From positions 128,783,735 through 128,847,734 of the forward strand of contig OY987298.1 of NCBI GenBank assembly GCA_963920635.1: a DNA stretch of 64,000 nt. The letters are read 5' to 3'. The notes beneath the pieces were generated by a model. That model ran no database searches. It had not been told where the DNA came from and saw nothing but the letters and a program-made list of their open reading frames with translations. Below, one piece after another: positions 1 to 11,459 of the stretch (the stretch's first letter is position 1; each line of letters begins with the position of its first letter). A program made the translations under genes and the position numbers. The DNA comes from Pseudeuparius sepicola. Taxonomy: Eukaryota; Arthropoda; Insecta; Coleoptera; Anthribidae.

Positions 1-393
1 TTATAATTTTTTTAAATATTATAAAAGTAATCGTAATTTAAATTTATTTATTCTACCCATGTTCCTTCATTTTCAGTACACATCTCACCTCTGTTCTTAA
101 ATTCTTTGTAGCTATTTTGAATGGCTTGAAAGTCAATTGAATTTATAGCATTTGTAATTTTAATGTTTTAAGAAGAGTATATTTTATTTGCAAATTTTGC
201 AAATAAAATAGTTTTTAATTCTAAACAACTTTTCTTAATAACCTTTTGCTGAATTTTTTGAAATAAGGATACTTTACTCTTGTGCAATTTTTATATTTTT
301 TGACCTACCCTGTATGCTGTTTAACTTGCAGCCATTCTAAGTGCACCTAATATGATTATTTAACATGCATCAACTTTCGGAAATGTCTGTATT

Positions 394-651
394 TTGGTTG
401 TACAATTAATAAAAAAAATAACATATGCTGCACACTTAAATGACCACAATGTATATATTTTGGGTTATTTAAAAAACAAAATTTATTTTAACAGACCGGG
501 AAATGTACAAACACTGAAAGGTATAATTCGGGAAGAAATCCGCATATTAAATACCGAACACAGCAATTTTATCGTTGACTCAATAAACAGAAAGTTGGTA
601 GCAAACAGCAATAAATGCATTGAGCAAGATGGAGGCAATGTGGACCAGTAA
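394..651 (+). pseudogene. Tc1/mariner-like transposase C-terminal remnant
   Basis: This open stretch ends in a TAA and reads like the last part of a Tc1/mariner-type DDE transposase. The diagnostic piece is ILGYLKNKIYFNRP, which matches the family's LWG.LK..VY block just after the third catalytic residue. It is followed by a helical tail (REEIRIL ... NRKLVANSNKCIEQDGG) of the form usual near the end of these proteins. The catalytic DDE residues themselves are not present, and the sequence upstream is AT-rich with no continuing frame, so it is a 5'-truncated relic. An AATAAA-containing stretch follows the stop. The repeat-type assignment is secure as a pattern match; the exact family (mariner or another IS630-Tc1 branch) is not. 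Confidence 0.65.
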
Positions 652-656
652 TACGT

Positions 657-1689
657 CATATCCTTTTTCTAAATGTTATTGTCGTTTTCAATAAAAATTA
701 AATTTCAATCAATAAATCTGATGAAGTTTATTGAATATATGTTACTATTTAAAATTTCTGATCTCTCTCAATTTCCCTTCTTCATTTTTCTCTGAAATCT
801 TAAAATAGCCCATTTTGTTTTCCAAAGCGTGAATATACTTGTAAACTGTCAATAATTATTACTATAATTTGGCATTTGTCTTTTATGGCAACCTATGACC
901 CAAAGAAGTAATCCCTCACAAAAAAGGCTTAATTCCGAACGAACGATTGGAGCGAACATATAACATAGATATATACTTCGTTGGAATCAGAAAAATGCAT
1001 AGAATTCAATAATCCAAAAATATACAAGGTGTTCTTTTAAAAAAAAGTTATGTCTGCCACGGCTTTCTAGAACACACTGTGTAAGGTCTAATAGAGTCAC
1101 AAAAAACTTTGTATTAGTATCTAAAACTTTTGTCAAAAACTTTTTTTTCTGACCTCAAAAACTAACAAGTTAAGGGGGTGTCAATTTATAATGAGCCACC
1201 CTGTCCAAGGTAGACTATTTAAATACGGGCATCCGAAAAAAGAAACGAACAAAATGTAATTTTTAGATAATCAAATAAAGAACTTACTATCTCATAATAT
1301 AATGTAAATATTGTTATTAGTTTCACATAACATAACCAACGTACTACACACCATGAACTTTTGAACTGTTGATTTTTGCCTTAATTTAACGTTATTCGCA
1401 AATTTAGATTATGGATAATTGAATATAACGCTATTCTCAAATTTTGGATATTATTCTTGATGCTATGGTCATTTAAAAATGTGAATGAAGAATTTATTCA
1501 GGATAAGTTCTGTAGGTATAGTTTCCAGTCAATCAAACCGATTCTTGAATTGAGAATATTCTGTAAAAATTTTACAATTTTTCAATGATACATCGTTTTG
1601 CTTTAGGTTGATATTATTAATTTGGAAATGAATATATATTTTTAAGAAAATTGAAATTTTATTTTGAAAATTGATTTTTCTGTGGGTAT
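657..1689. other. AT-rich DNA, no gene seen
   Basis: Low-complexity AT-rich sequence with no coding frame I can support on either strand. Around 1030-1210 it has short phrases (ggtgttcttttaaaaaa, gagccaccctgt) of the kind found at the ends of Tc1/mariner-like insect MITEs, but I could not pair them into a bounded element. Confidence 0.4.
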
Positions 1690-2035
1690 CCACTCCCGCC
1701 TCGAAGCAAATCTCGTACGTTTTTAATATCCTGTGGAGCTTTCGAATTTTTCTTGCCGGCTCGGCGGGGCTGCGGGGAGTCCTTTGTGCGTGTTGACAAG
1801 ACACAGATGCCGCCCTTTTCGTCCTTTCTGGGCCACTTTTCCCGCCCTGCCTGGCGCGGCTTATTATAGATCTCGCCGAGTCTGGCATCTAATTTACCCC
1901 GCCGTCGGCCTGAAAGGAAATAGGGTATATTTTCTCGGGAAAGTTCTGTCGTTGCTCTGGACGCGGCATCTAATTGGAAACTTTTTGGAAATTCCTGGTT
2001 TGGTTCTGTTGGGAGGGAAGTTGCGCAAATGAACT
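1690..2035. other. GC-richer island, possible conserved non-coding DNA
   Basis: This block is clearly richer in G and C than its surroundings and has no repeats seen elsewhere in the window. It holds the phrase GGCATCTAATT twice (about 1881 and 1965) in one orientation, with homeodomain-like TAATT cores. The frames across it (99-141 codons on both strands) overlap one another and show no domain, so I do not call a gene. A regulatory island is an inference from composition and complexity only. Confidence 0.3.
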
Positions 2036-2766
2036 GCCAGGTCTCGAATACTAACTTAAATGATAATTTTTGTAAATGCAACAAGGTAGAGGTACCTACC
2101 TATTTATTTTGCTCCTCTGATGTAGATACGTAATTCTCGCTTTGTTAAAATAAAAATAATAATTCTTGCTCTTATTCTATCCTTATTTTATAGAGAAGAC
2201 TACAGAAAATTCGACAGAAAGGGTGCTCAACCTGAAGTAATATAAAAATATTTATAACGTTTTATAAAAAAACACTTTTGAAGAGAATCTTCAGTGTTAA
2301 CTTTCTTAAAGTAAATTTTGTCTTTTATACTCAGTGCTGCATTTGTTCAATGTTGGCAAAGAAGGGTTAGCAATTGTATGCCTTGAATATTTTTTCTGGC
2401 AAAATTTGTCCCCTAAAATTTACAGGCCTTGAAAGTGAAAAATCAAAATCTCGGTTATTTTTGAACTTGAAAAACCCAAATTTGGTACACGTTCTGGGTG
2501 TACCAAGGGCATTAATCGAAAGAAAACATATTTTAATTGTACCATTTTAAAGGGTTGATACAGAGTGATGCACCCTAAAAATGTGACAGAACTTTTTTGT
2601 CCGTTGGCGGACTTACAAAATTGTTTCTTCGTGTTATGAAGAATTTTAATTCTAAAACTATTTTACTCTTGTTATTTTTCAAAAAACTTTATCGCTTTCG
2701 CTAAAAACGCGAATAACTGAAAACACGTATTGCAGATGTGATATTTAAAATCTTTAAAAATTCAAT

Positions 2767-3919
2767 AGTTGGCTATGAAATTAAACGCCAAACTTGAATA
2801 ACAATCATTTAATGGAAAAATAATCTAAACAACAGAGTATATGTTACAATGTCACATTATAATAATGACATCTGTCAAAAAATTTCCGCTGTAATCATCT
2901 CCTGCTGCCTAGAGCAAGTGAGAATATTTCCGGAAATTTTTTTAGTTGCCATGACATCGAAGCAACAAACGAGCCTCTGATTGGTCAAAAAAGGTAGGTA
3001 TGGAATTTTCATACTAATCATTGTTCAGCTACTAAAAATGATAATCAGCAGCGAAATCGAAGAGGAAATGTAGGGATATAATTTTTTCACTAAGTTAATG
3101 TTAGGTAATTTGTGTGACTAAAAAGAGAGAACATACGAATATATTCAGCAAGTTCATGTAGTAGAAGCCAACTTTTAACGAAGATAGCACACAATTTGTT
3201 ATTGGGTAAAAAGTTGGAAGAACATTTAAATATCAAAAGTTGGCTATGAAATTATTGGCTATGAAATTAAACGTCAAACTTGATTAACAATCATTTAATG
3301 GAAAAATAATCTAAACAACAGAGTATATGTTACAATGTCACATTATAATAATGACATCTGTCAAAAAAATTCCGCTGTAATCATCTCCTGCTGCCTAGAG
3401 CAAGTGAGAATATTTCCGGAAATTTTTTTAGTTGCCATGACATCGAAGCAGCAAACGAGCCTCTGATTGGTCAAAAAAGGTAGGTATGGAATTTTCATAC
3501 TAATCATTGTTCAGCTACTAAAAATGATAATCAGCAGCGAAATCGAAGAGGAAATGTAGGGATATAATTTTTTCACTAAGTTAATGTTAGGTAATTTGTG
3601 TGACTAAAAAGAGAGAACATACGAATATATTCAGCAAGTTCATGTAGTAGAAGCCAATTTTTAACGAACATAGCACACAATTTGTTATTGGGTAAAAAGT
3701 TGGAACAACATTTAAATATCAAAAGTTGGCAATGAAATTATTGGCTATGAAATTAAACGTCAAACTTGAATAACAATCATTTAATGGAAAAATAATCTAA
3801 ACAACAGAGTATATGTTACAATGTCACATTATAATAATGACATCTGTCAAAAAATTTCCGCTGTAATCATCTCCTGCTGCCTAGAGCAAGTGAGAATATT
3901 TCCGGAAATTTTTTTAGTT
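2767..3919. repeat. 486-bp tandem repeat, about 2.4 copies
   Basis: The sequence from ggctatgaaattaaacg is repeated three times. The landmark acaatcattt falls at 2801, 3287 and 3773, which gives an exact period of 486 bp twice. Copies differ by only a few substitutions (for example gccaactttt/gccaattttt), so the array is young or homogenised. The third copy stops at 3919 inside tttttagtt, exactly where a different dispersed repeat begins. No frame runs through the unit. Each copy contains TGATTGGTCA (an inverted CCAAT) and a cggaaattttttta run. Confidence 0.9.
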
Positions 3920-4125
3920 AAATATCCCGCCACATTTTGGATCAAAGAGAGTACGCCCCGATTTGCCCTGTTGTCCTAATTTTGTCAACTGTTTGTCATC
4001 CATTCAAAATTTAAGATATGGAATTTCTTTGAGAGCTCAAAAAACGTGAGAATCAGATATAGCAGCACGACGTTGACAAAAACGCTAAAGTCGAAGCAAT
4101 CGGCGTTTTTGACAATAATAATTAA
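3919..4125. repeat. Dispersed repeat, copy 1 (inverted copy at 42404-42597)
   Basis: Starting at the end of the tandem array, the phrases cccgccacattttggatca, tacgccccgatttgc, gagaatcaga.atatag and gacgttgacaa.aacgct occur in this order. They recur as the reverse complement at 42404-42597. The repeat leads directly into the promoter-like region and broken THAP gene at 4435, so it may be the end of a THAP-encoding transposon; that link is inference. Confidence 0.75.
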
Positions 4126-4434
4126 TTTTAACGCGAAAAAGCGGCACCGTCGCAATGATTAAGGCCTGCCAGCTGGTGAAGCGAAACGTCACTATACGTC
4201 ATCACAGGGAGGTAGCTTTTCGTAGTTGTTTACGTTTACTTGTCAGGCCATTTTTCTGTTTTAAAGAATGTTTGTTGTATTTATTGTGTTTTGGACTGTA
4301 TTTTTTAGTAATATAAGACGTGGAGTTTTATTAATAAGGTGGTAAAACAGCAGTGGTTCGGAATAAAGTGATTAAAGTTAAATTTTAGTTTGTATAGGTT
4401 TTAGGTTGTCTACGGTTTAGGACTTATTCAAATC

Positions 4435-4600
4435 ATGCCGTGGACGTGTTTCGTTCCTAACTGCAAGGGAAACTACAAAGACGGTCCTAAAGTGTCCGCT
4501 TTTTCCTCCCTAAAGAACCCATTTTAGGGGAAAAGTGAGTTAAGGCCATCAAAAGAGATTTTGTTCTTACACAGTCTTCCAGGGTGTTGGTTTGGACTGT
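4435..4600 (+). pseudogene. Broken THAP zinc-finger domain (transposon-type)
   Basis: An ATG at 4435 opens 30 codons, MPWTCFVPNCKGNYKDGPKV and onwards, then TAG at 4525. This is the start of a THAP domain: the N-terminal C-x4-C pair (residues 5 and 10), K11, N13-Y14 and the GPKVS block are all in place. After the stop the homology resumes in another frame from about 4533: K-(TGA)-VKAIKRDFVLTQSSRV, the usual continuation W.KAIKRD.F..T..SRVC with the Trp codon turned into a stop. The final Cys-His pair is not found. So the domain is broken by a stop and a frameshift and is not functional. THAP domains occur in host DNA-binding proteins and in P-element-type transposases; the adjoining dispersed repeat favours a transposon origin. 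Confidence 0.75.
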
Positions 4601-4889
4601 TGGAGAGTGTTAGTGTTATACCTAACAATTATACGTGATTAAACGTAACCATCTTGAAATCAGGAAGTTTTATGGTTTTATTAATTCGAATCTAGTTGTA
4701 TTTAGGCACGCCAATAAGAAATATTTGGAATTTACGAAAATTTTACCGGTAGCTATCTTAATGCACCAAAAGCCCTTGAAAATGTGACTTTCACTCTCGT
4801 AGATTATTATCCGTGTTGTAAAACCATGAGCTATATATGTAAGTAAGTGTTTTTTTACCAAATTTACCAATTTACCTCCTTTATATGAC

Positions 4890-5330
4890 CCATCGCTTTC
4901 AGCTGCCGGGCCTTGTCATTGAGACGGTGCCGGAATTTTTTTCTTTATGACTTTAAGGTCCCTGAACATTCGACTTACGTTTTCGGGCGAGCTGGCGAGT
5001 ACCTATGTAAATTGTACTTACGGAAGGACAGCGGGAAAAATCATCCCGATGGCTTGCTCGACTGCCTACCTGACAATTAATTGTATGCAACTAGTAAAGA
5101 CGCCAACAAGGCTCCAGACTGACACCCCTTGGTTCCTTGGTTGCATCATCTGTTTAACAACGCTTTCTTGAATCACTGCTCGGCAACGGGCTGCCTCCGA
5201 TAACGGCTCGAACAATCGTCGTCTTCGCGCCTGGTCGCGCGCTATCAAGCAGGTCGCTACGGCTTGTCGATGCGCTTTTGTCTCCGCGGCCGACTGCGAG
5301 TATTGGGTGTCTAATAACAGCAATACCTAA
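4890..5330. other. GC-richer island, no gene called
   Basis: Higher-complexity, GC-richer DNA with CAATTAATTG-like homeodomain cores around 5068-5080 and a CpG-rich stretch at 5165-5300. A minus-strand frame (5323-5066) and a plus-strand frame (4947-5171) overlap here, but neither has a recognisable domain or splice context. I read it as unique non-coding DNA, possibly regulatory. Confidence 0.25.
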
Positions 5331-5825
5331 GCTGGGAAGAGAGTTACAATGTCTCCTTCCATGGGCGCCCGCAGAATAATCTAGGGGGGGGGAGGGTCAT
5401 AAGCCAAATTCAAACTTTATTACTTTTGTTTATTTCAAACACGTTTAATTTTCCTAAAATAAGATTTAGGTAAGTATCGTTAGAAAAACTAATATTAAAA
5501 TAACAACATTCCTAAATGAAAACAACACGACTACAAAAAATATCAATCAATATTTTGTTCTTTACTGCACTTAATAGGCATGAATACTCATTATTTCACA
5601 CTACATTTTTATATAGTCATGTGTTTTTCATTAATTTCTCGCACGTGATTATATAGACCAAGAGCTGGCGCCATCAAGGTGCAAGAGTTTTCGGGAGATT
5701 GATGAGTTGTATTTTAGTGATAGAGAGCCACTGTAGAGTCAGCACTTCCGCGGTCGGGACAATTGGGGCTGCCACGCTCGGAAAGGTGTAAAATGAATTA
5801 GCATCCCTAAACTAATAGTATATTA

Positions 5826-6228
5826 TACACTTAGGTTGAGAAGTGAGCCATTATATACCGAGTTTTTTTATATCCTGAGGCGCGTAGCGTCGAAGGATAT
5901 AATATGCGAGGTAAATAATGGCCTTCTCAACCGAAGTGTACCTATATAGGATTTTTTTTACTACTAACATTGAAATATTGCCATATTTTAGTTTATTTTA
6001 GTCATTTCTCGCTTTTTTCAAATACTTCGAAATATCAAGTAGCCTGGGAGTTCAGTTGTCAAGCTGATAAAATGACACTAATCTTTAAATGTCATATAGA
6101 AAATTTTTCATTATTTACCTAGGTATTTTTTTATTATCATTATTTACCTAGGTAGAGAAATATTACTTCTCATTAGAGGAATGAGGTAAATAATGGTGAT
6201 TTCTTAGGTTAGTAGTAAAAAAATATAT
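5826..6228. repeat. Palindromic dispersed repeat, copy 1 (copy 2 at 16470-16812)
   Basis: Two nested inverted pairs are visible. TACACTTAGGTTGAGAAG at 5826 pairs with CTTCTCAACCGAAGTGTA ending at 5940. The TTTTTTTACTACTAAC near 5952 pairs with GTTAGTAGTAAAAAAA ending near 6225. GGTAAATAATGG and its complement recur inside. The whole unit returns at 16470-16812 with a shorter centre. No coding sequence. It behaves like a non-autonomous, fold-back-forming element. Confidence 0.7.
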
Positions 6229-6558
6229 ATAAATATGAAAGTTGTAGGAAACCTATAATGGTTAAATGAAAGATGTTCATTTACGCTAAAACCGGAAGTT
6301 ATTAATATTTCAAAAAAACTGAATATTCAGAAATGGCTATGTGATTATGTGATTTTTAGTGATACATTTTTTTATCGGCCCGCTTATACCACAAATTAAT
6401 TTTTTGAAAGATGATTTTATATTTACCTGTCTCCACGTAAGACATTTGTTCTGCTTGGATTTTTTCAATTGGACACTTTTAAATGGAAACTCTTATTCAA
6501 TAACGGAAAAAATGTACTAATTCCGCAAATGGCAACGAAGACAAAATAATAGTAATTG

Positions 6559-6645
6559 CCCCCCTCCCCCGCACAAGCATGTGGTTGCTTCTGCGGTACT
6601 CCTAGTTTGGAGTATTGTGAGGGTGAGAATTATTATTATTATTAG
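6559..6645 (+). repeat. SINE-like tail with (ATT)n, copy 1
   Basis: The phrase GCACAAGCATGTGGTTGCTT, then CTCCTAGTTTGGAGTATTGT and GAGGGTGAGAATT, ends in an ATT microsatellite. The same module occurs at 20498-20580 (minus), 23394-23475 (plus) and 26279-26342 (minus), each ending in the same triplet repeat. A constant 3' end with a simple-repeat tail is the signature of a SINE or the end of a non-LTR element. Confidence 0.65.
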
Positions 6646-6704
6646 ATTCTATGTAAAAAAGCGCTGCGGAAATGTTTTTATAGAAACAAAGGGTATTCAA
6701 CCGG

Positions 6705-8374
6705 AAAAAAGTTACGGCCTTAGATATACTGGCGTGCTAAGCTGAAGCGTCCTAACTGACAAAATTTGATATTTTGTTCTAAATGCATTTTTGCCTACCT
6801 ATACCCTACCCCTTACCCCTTTAACCAATTTACTAAGCAAAATCGTCCTATCTCATTTTATTAACCGCCAATTATGTGTATTTGTTTTGTCCTATCTACA
6901 AAATCATACTAAATACTAATAGATTTTTTGTCCTAACTAATATTCCATAGCTACTTTTGTCGTAACTGCACACATAGGACATTTATTTGTGAACACATAA
7001 GTATTCTTAAATGTGATTACAAAGCAAAATGGTCCTATCTGGCAGATTGGACTAATCAGTTTAGGAATACTTATTTGGTGTGTGAACAGTCCGCGAGATA
7101 GGACAAAATCGCTTATGTTGGTAACATAAACGTTCATAAAAAATCACCAGAAATGCGCTAGGAAATGCACGTAAATTAGAACAAGTTCTAAATGCATGCA
7201 TTTTGTTGCAGCAACTCAGTTGCATGCATGGAAATGCACAAGTGAAAGTGAGAACCCTACTTTTATGAGAGAAAATATAATTTTTTTATACAGGGTGTCA
7301 GCAAATTACACCGACAACACTTAACAGATGATAGAAAATGTGATGTTGAGAACTTTTTTAAATAAGCATTTGTCCACTGATGCTTTGTTTTTAACATACA
7401 GCGTGTTAAAATTAACTCATTAAAATGATTTTTTAAAATTATACATGGAACTACTAAAGATATCGACTTCAAATTTCGTAGGGATCATAATGTCGTAAAG
7501 TGCTATTAAAACAAAGTAATGCAGGAATTTTTAAAGTGCCAGTGGCTTGCTATTGTTCTAAACAGAAAATGTCTCAAATTTACTGAAAAGGGACTACCTC
7601 TAAAATTGAAATTTTAACTGAAAAACATAAACAATAAGTATATATCTACATTATTTCTTAAAAACACAAAAAATCCATAGAAGGCTTTGGAACTATGATC
7701 AATTATTAGTGGCCATGAACAAATGATTTTTTCAGCTTTCATACAAGGTTATTAATCATTTTGTATGATATAATTTATAAAAATCGTTTCAATAAGTTAA
7801 TTTTAACATGCTGTACCTATATTAAAAACAAAACATCAGCAGATAAATGTTTACATTTAAAAAAAGTTCTTAAAATCGCATTTCCTATCATCTGTCACGC
7901 GTGCACGGTGTAGTTTGCTTTGCGGATACCCTGCATACAAAAAATCAGTTTTATCTGATATTTTGTGTGTTGTATAGTATGTAGATTTTGAATTTTATTT
8001 GAATTTAAAAAAAAATAAATTGAAGGCCTTGTTTCAGAATGATGATGGCCGCGGGTAGTTTTTCATCTAAATTTATATACGTACTTATTTATATGTACCT
8101 GATACGAATTCATTTATAAGTTTACTAACGAAAATTGTCCTATCTTTCAAAAGTCTACTATCTGCTTAAGTTAATTAGCTAATCAAAATGATGATAGAAT
8201 TGTTTTCCGATTAATATACTCTACCTAAAATTTTGAATAATTTAAACAAAATCTAAGAGGTGGCATATAAAAAAAGTTAAACGTAAATATCTCAAAACTA
8301 TTTTTATTCAATTCAGTTAGGACGCTTCAGCTTAGCACGGCAGTATAGTCCCATGAAGCCGTTAACTTTTTTTT
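6705..8374. mobile_element. TIR element with repeated GTCCTATCT motifs
   Basis: Inverted ends of about 60 bp bound 1.67 kb: GTGCTAAGCTGAAGCGTCCT near 6734 on the left and its complement near 8310-8330 on the right, with poorer pairing continuing out to AAAAAAGTTA. Between them, TTGTCCTATCT or close variants occur at about 6845, 6888, 6929, 6957, 7031 and 8138, and inverted at 7095. No transposase frame survives. A foldback element (7291-7933) is nested inside. Repeated subterminal motifs of this kind are typical transposase-binding sites, but the superfamily is not clear. Confidence 0.6.
7291..7933. mobile_element. Foldback Tc1/mariner-like MITE, nested
   Basis: The left end is TA-CAGGGTGTCAGCAAATTACA and the right end is the imperfect complement (tgtagtttgctttgcggata, then ccctg-CA). 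Arms pair almost to the centre: aacatgctgtacc, gtttacatttaaaaaaagttctt and ttcctatcatctgt mirror the left half. One TA flank has changed to CA. Short frames in it come from the palindrome and are not genes. Confidence 0.65.
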
Positions 8375-8390
8375 AGTAAAAATGTATATA

Positions 8391-9239
8391 CAGTGTGTAT
8401 CTGGATTGAATTCACACAAGGTGTAAATAACAACAAAATTTAGAGTTGAAATTTGAGCTTCTGGGGATTAGCCCTGCTTGGTTTGAAACTAATTTGTGAT
8501 ATAATGTTAGTTTCGAAAAATCACGTATGCCTTAGAAATTATGAAGAAACTAATTTCCTACATTAGTAGGGTGCCCTTTTTGTGGGTTTTACGTCAAAAT
8601 GTTATTACTTGTTCGGAATGGAAAACTGAGAAGGTTTGTGAAATTTCGAAAGTCTAGGCCTACTTTGATTTTTTGCATTTTTCCCTCTTTTTTTAGAAAA
8701 GTGCACGTTTTGTAGGTTTTACGGCAACATGTTATTAAAAAACTTTTTCACAATGAAAAACTGTATAGGTGTGAAAAATTTCGGCCTCGATTTTTTCTGC
8801 TAAAAAATTAAAACGCACAAAAATCAAAGTAGTCTTTTGAAATTTTTTGCACCTATACAATTTTTCATTCTGAACAAGTTTTCTTAATAATATTTTGCCG
8901 TAGAATCTACAAAAAAGGCACTTCTCTAAACAAAGTGGGAAAATGCAAAAAATCAAAGATGGGATAGACTTTCGAAATTTCGCAAACCTACTCAGTTTTT
9001 CATTCTGAATAAGTTTCCTTTATAACATTTTGTCATAAAACCTATAAAAAGGGCACCCTACTGATGTGGAAAGGTAGGTAGTTAATTCATAATTTCCAAG
9101 GCATACGTGATTTTTCGAAACTAAAATTATTTTACAAATTAGTTTGAGACCAAGCAGGGCTAATCCCCAGAAGCTCAAAATTCAACTCCAATTTTTTGGT
9201 AATTTACACCTTATGTGTACTCAATCCAGCGACACACAT
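8391..9239. mobile_element. Foldback Tc1/mariner-like MITE
   Basis: The left end CAGTGTGTATCTGGATTGA is mirrored at the right (TCAATCCAGCGACACACATA). Long arms pair over about 380 bp, including agcttctggggattagccct with its complement near 9150-9170 and gggtgccctttttgtgggtt with its complement near 9040-9060. TA precedes the left end. Its subterminal block (aagct ... gg.gat.agccctgcttg) is shared with the elements at 24005 and 32667, so these families are related. Confidence 0.7.
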
Positions 9240-9419
9240 ACATATAGTATGATAATTTCAAAAATTGTGTAGTTGTATTTCCAAACCCCAAATATGTATA
9301 CTTAGACATTAAGTTTGTGGCCCTAAGTGATTTAGAAGAAGAGATGATAACATATATACCTATATTTTAAAATGGCCGCGATAATAAAATCCAATATGGT
9401 CGTCGGAGGGGCTGGTTCC

Positions 9420-9560
9420 TATCAAAAATTAAAAACTAAAATTGTGTCACAAATTAGTTTCAAAACAAGGAAGGCTGAACCCCAAAAGCTCAAATTTCAA
9501 CTCGACATTTTTTCATCTTTCACAAGAGTCGTTTCACACATACAACATCAATTTATGAGC
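9420..9560. repeat. Fragment of the shared MITE subterminal module
   Basis: Here caaattagtttcaaaacaag, ggctgaaccccaaaagctc and aaatttcaactcgacatttt follow in the same order as in the right arms of the MITEs at 8391 and 24005. No partner arm is visible, so it is a solo or truncated copy. A shorter trace lies at 11140-11200. Confidence 0.55.
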
Positions 9561-9714
9561 AGACCGACGGGCTTAATCCGCCACTGCTGTAATTACAATT
9601 TTTTTAAAACCTTGGATTACAGTGTCCTATATTATATAAAACCTTTTATTACATGCAGGAATATTGTTAATGAGTTTTCCAGAAACAGCCCGGAATTAAA
9701 ATAACAGAAGCCGA

Positions 9715-9915
9715 TAGTTCGACAAATTTCCTCTATAATTCCGCCTCCATCTAGCTAATGCCTGATGCCCTTTGTAAGATAAAGTCTGATCGCATGACGG
9801 CATAAAGCTCATCAAAGATTAAAACCCCGCTTTCGGACAGCCTGAGTTGCGATATATTGTAGAGACAAACGTCGTTATATCTTCTCCAGTTAAACCCTTG
9901 CCATTTTCACCCATA
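9715..9915. other. GC-richer unique island
   Basis: A short high-complexity block (TAATTCCGCCTCCATCTAGC, then gataaagtctgatcgcatga) with no repeats and no frame. It may be conserved non-coding DNA; I see nothing that shows a specific function. From about 9920 to 11140 the DNA is AT-rich and featureless to me. Confidence 0.2.
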
Positions 9916-11139
9916 GCTGTTTTAGGAGGCTTTTTGTGTTTGTCCTATTTGTAACAGAACTTTTTAAAAAACACTAACTCAACAATATAATACATATTAC
10001 TTTGTAATTCCATTCCTAGTTAAGTACATCACAGTGTATAACAGACATTTAAAACTTAATTATTTGCTATATTTCAGATAATTTCTAGTGTTAATGATAT
10101 CATAAAAAATAGATCAATAACCTAAACGAATACATTTGAAGACTGCTAGATTTTATGTAGGTAAATCGATAATACTTATTTGAATTCCTTTGAATAGTTG
10201 CCGGTTATTAATATCATTCTTGAAAAGCATATAAATTCTTCAACGTTATAACTTTCCCCAAACAGGATCTTTTCACTTTCTAGAGTCGGTACCTTTACCA
10301 GGTAGCGGTTACAGAATATTTATTTGCAATAATCGTCCTGCATACCTAGCTGAGGCTGAGATATATAAAACTTGAAATTTGTAGCAATGACGGATTATGG
10401 TTTTCCCAAATGTTATTAAATTTAGAATTTTAATCCCTATATCCTCATGCCGAATGCCAAAAATAATGAAATTATAAAATTTAATTCTAGCACATTAGTT
10501 GAAAGAAAACAACTTTGTTCTGTGTAGTAGTAGAGTAAAATATTATTTTGATCTCGCTTTATATGAAATATGTTGTGAATACGTATTGAACATTATGTGA
10601 AACTTCAAAAAACTTTCTGACGATCTTTTGGTAGAAAATTGAATATTATTTTGATGCAAAAAACATTTATTTTAAAATGGAACACACCATACACCTTATA
10701 AAGTTAGCCACCATAATACATGAAAATATCTACAATAATTATTCTACATTAAAGTAGCCGCTTCTTAGATTTCGTATCGATTGTAGATAATCTTGGTACA
10801 ACCTATATATTGTGTACTCTTTTCATCGGGACTTGTAGCGTGATTTAACACTATGCTATTTTTACATTTGGTGGGTGGACCAAAAACATATTTTTACTTT
10901 AGCTAAGATATTCTAGGTGTGTAGGTATCTTTATGTACTAATTTAGTAAAATTCCATAAAAAAAATTCGTTTGCCCCATAAAAATAAAAAATCGTTGTTC
11001 ATGATCTACCGATAAACGTGGGCTTTAGCATTTTCTTATATAAATCAGTGTGTCCCCGGATTGGTAAGCTAGGGTAAAATGATACTCGTGAAATAGAAAA
11101 CATGTTCGAGTTGAAATAATTACATGACACAAATATCTA

Positions 11140-11200
11140 ATTTTTCGAAACTAAGTTTCTAGCCAAGCAGGGCTGAACCGCAGATCTAATTGAAACTTGA
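11140..11200. repeat. Trace of the shared MITE subterminal module
   Basis: The phrase ttttcgaaactaagtttct followed by agccaagcagggctgaacc matches the minus-side arms of the MITE at 8391. It is too short to be bounded. Confidence 0.45.
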
Positions 11201-11459
11201 AAACTCACGAGGGTTGTGTCATCTATCCCGCCTCAGACTGTACGAGATTTTCGTTTCCGGGAATTTGCTTTTAATAATAATTATCAATGTAGAGCCGAGC
11301 TTCCTTGCATTTGATATTGCTATTACTTTACATATATCACAGTATAGGTATATTTTGAATTAAGTAATCTACTGACTTGAATGAATTATTATTCTGGAAA
11401 TATATATCTATTTATTAATGCCTAATTCTAAAATAGATATTTAGTTATCCAAATTACCA

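Noticed and set aside
1659..2084. Overlapping frames of 99-141 codons on both strands
   Set aside because: Frames on opposite strands overlap in the same GC-rich island, with no domain or start context; GC content alone explains them.
2767..3919. CRISPR-like or direct-repeat array
   Set aside because: The 486-bp units are continuous tandem copies without spacers, and the genome is eukaryotic.
4186..4200. GAAACGTC phrase as another hammerhead
   Set aside because: CTGGTGA lies only three bases before it, leaving no room for stem II.
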